Assembly (NCBI GenBank): GCA_900757695.1
Contig: CAAEOU010000018.1
Coordinates: forward strand, 1-5,475
Length of the DNA stretch: 5,475 nt
Direction of reading: 5' to 3'
Source of the DNA: an uncultured Oscillospiraceae bacterium
GTDB lineage: Bacteria; Bacillota_A; Clostridia; Oscillospirales; Oscillospiraceae
Translations under genes and position numbers: made by a program
The notes under the pieces: generated by a model
Seen by the model: the letters and a program-made list of their open reading frames with translations, nothing else
Told to the model about the DNA's origin: nothing
The model's database searches: none
In this document: positions 4,647 through 5,475 of the stretch, one piece after another
Position numbering within the stretch: the first letter of the stretch is position 1
Layout of the letters: every line of letters starts with the position of its first letter

Positions 4647-5132
4647 TTATTCGAGTTCAGGTTCCCAAGGGGTATCTTCCTCATAAGGCGCAGCCTCCTT
4701 TTCATTGTCAGTGGACTTGCCGGCAGCCCGTACCGTCAGCAGAAGGGCATCTTCCCCGACATCGCTGCTGTGGGACTTTCTAGCTCGTTTCTTTTTGCAT
4801 CTTTCCACGGCTTTGTCATAGTCGTAGCCGATACCAGCTTGCAGCTTGTCCGCAATTTTACGAAGCTTTTCGGCATGGTACTCATAGGTAGCACGATGGA
4901 ATCCAGTCAGCTCCCACTGATCGCATACCGATTCCAGAAGCCGGACATAATCCCGCAGTGCGTTGACTGTTTTGTAGATATCGCCATAGCAGGTAGTAAA
5001 GGTATGGACGCCATCAAGATCTTGAAAGCAAAAAATCAGTTCTTCCCCCAAAAACTGTTCCAGTTGGACTGATTGTGCGATCATTGGCCGAAAAGTTTCT
5101 TGGGGCAGCTCGGGCAGTCTGTTTTCATCCAT
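4647..5132 (-). CDS. Unknown 161-aa protein with basic patch and acidic tail
   Basis: The start at ATG 5132 is supported by AGGAGG (5144-5139) 6 nt upstream. An in-frame start at 5147 would lie ahead of that site and is less likely. The product has a mixed N-terminal part (residues 1-50), a helical segment (about 55-100, with DYVRLLESVCDQW), a basic cluster RCKKKRARK (111-119), and a low-complexity acidic tail (about 143-161, rich in E, D, P). A basic cluster beside an acidic disordered tail is common in nucleic-acid or protein-interaction proteins, but no specific family is recognised. Its start overlaps the stop of the upstream DUF6809-like gene by 8 nt, and a 175-nt structured gap follows it. 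Confidence 0.88.
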   Translation of the reverse strand: MDENRLPELPQETFRPMIAQSVQLEQFLGEELIFCFQDLDGVHTFTTCYGDIYKTVNALRDYVRLLESVCDQWELTGFHRATYEYHAEKLRKIADKLQAGIGYDYDKAVERCKKKRARKSHSSDVGEDALLLTVRAAGKSTDNEKEAAPYEEDTPWEPELE

Positions 5133-5475
5133 TGCTATCCTCCTCATGTTCCGGTACTGGCGGCTGTGGGCCTAAGCCTGCTGCAAACATCTGTACAGCG
5201 GTACGGTAACCAGAGGCGTATGCCTGCTCCAATACAGCAGAATTGCGGCATTGTACCGCAGTCTGATACTGTTCAAAAGCGATGGACGCCTCGCTGGAGA
5301 GCAGCGGAAGCAGAGCTTTTTCTTTCTGTTGTACTGTCTGGTTAAAAGGTGTGAGGCGTTTATCGGGCTTGAACACATCTGCTTCATATTCGCCGTAATA
5401 GAGCGAAGTGAGAAAGCGTGGGTCTGCCGGAAAGGATATAGCAGATGGTGCAGGGCGGGAAAGCGCCGCCGCAAT
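5125..5475 (-). CDS. DUF6809-like protein, N-terminus cut by the window edge
   Basis: The reading frame is open from the right edge to TGA at 5127-5125, giving 116 visible residues. No ATG or TTG occurs in it before the edge, and the only GTG (5376) is internal to the conserved part, so the true start lies outside. The part from 'RFLTSLYYGEYEADVFKPDK' onward, through a helical middle (FNQTVQQKEKALLPLL... FEQYQTAV) to 'ASGYRTAVQMFAAGL', has the layout of small DUF6809-type proteins: an N-terminal LYxGE, two helices, and a C-terminal (Y/F)xxG(Y/F)R(x)nM. The visible segment ahead of LYYGE is longer than I expect for that family, so it may carry an N-terminal extension. The family is uncharacterised and common in Clostridia. 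The stop overlaps the next gene by 8 nt. Confidence 0.8.
   Translation of the reverse strand: MAAALSRPAPSAISFPADPRFLTSLYYGEYEADVFKPDKRLTPFNQTVQQKEKALLPLLSSEASIAFEQYQTAVQCRNSAVLEQAYASGYRTAVQMFAAGLGPQPPVPEHEEDSNG

Noticed and set aside
4638..4668. Possible internal promoter TTGGGA / TATAAA on the minus strand
   Set aside because: The spacer is 19 nt and the -35 box matches only 4 of 6; too weak to claim without transcript data.
4502..4705. Minus-strand frame of 67 codons with a Cys/His-rich end
   Set aside because: Its start lies inside the 161-aa gene without a binding site and it ends inside the loop of the 4490-4518 hairpin. It could be a gene remnant, but nothing supports translation.

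Overview
The window reads as accessory DNA of a gut-type Firmicute (class Clostridia), probably cargo of an integrative/conjugative element. The grounds are roughly even base composition by eye, strong AGGAGG-type ribosome binding sites, a sigma-A type promoter, a TPP riboswitch, and proteins of DUF families (DUF4313, probably DUF6809) known mostly from Clostridia and their conjugative elements. No integrase, relaxase, replication gene, tRNA, CRISPR array or insertion sequence is visible, so the mobile-element assignment is inferred from gene content.

All supported genes lie on the minus strand and read right to left. From the right edge the order is: a truncated DUF6809-like protein (5125-5475, open at the edge), an unknown 161-aa acidic-tailed protein (4647-5132), a 175-nt non-coding, hairpin-rich gap, an unknown 179-aa protein (3932-4471), an unknown 181-aa helical protein (3390-3935), a 364-aa protein ending in a DUF4313-type domain (2299-3393), a 107-aa protein carrying a 'SGWR' module (1979-2302), a second gap with two hairpins (1851-1978), a 235-aa protein that fuses DUF4313 and the SGWR module (1143-1850), and a 218-aa zinc-ribbon protein (460-1116). 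A strong intrinsic terminator (397-451) closes the operon 9 nt after the last stop. Three junctions are ATGA overlaps and a fourth overlaps by 8 nt, so the genes are probably co-transcribed and partly translationally coupled. The operon promoter must lie to the right, outside the window.

From about 396 down to 141 there is no gene, only repeats and weak hairpins. At the left edge a second minus-strand transcription unit begins: a textbook promoter (-35 at 135-140, -10 at 112-117, 17-nt spacer) followed by a complete TPP riboswitch (21-107) and a possible expression-platform hairpin (2-23). The thiamine gene it controls lies off the left edge. This looks like the junction between an accessory operon and a housekeeping thiamine locus.

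No biochemical function can be assigned to the operon. Its most notable features are the duplicated two-module protein (split in one copy, fused in the other), hairpins placed immediately before ribosome binding sites at the two long gaps, and a possible anti-Shine-Dalgarno switch ahead of the fused gene.
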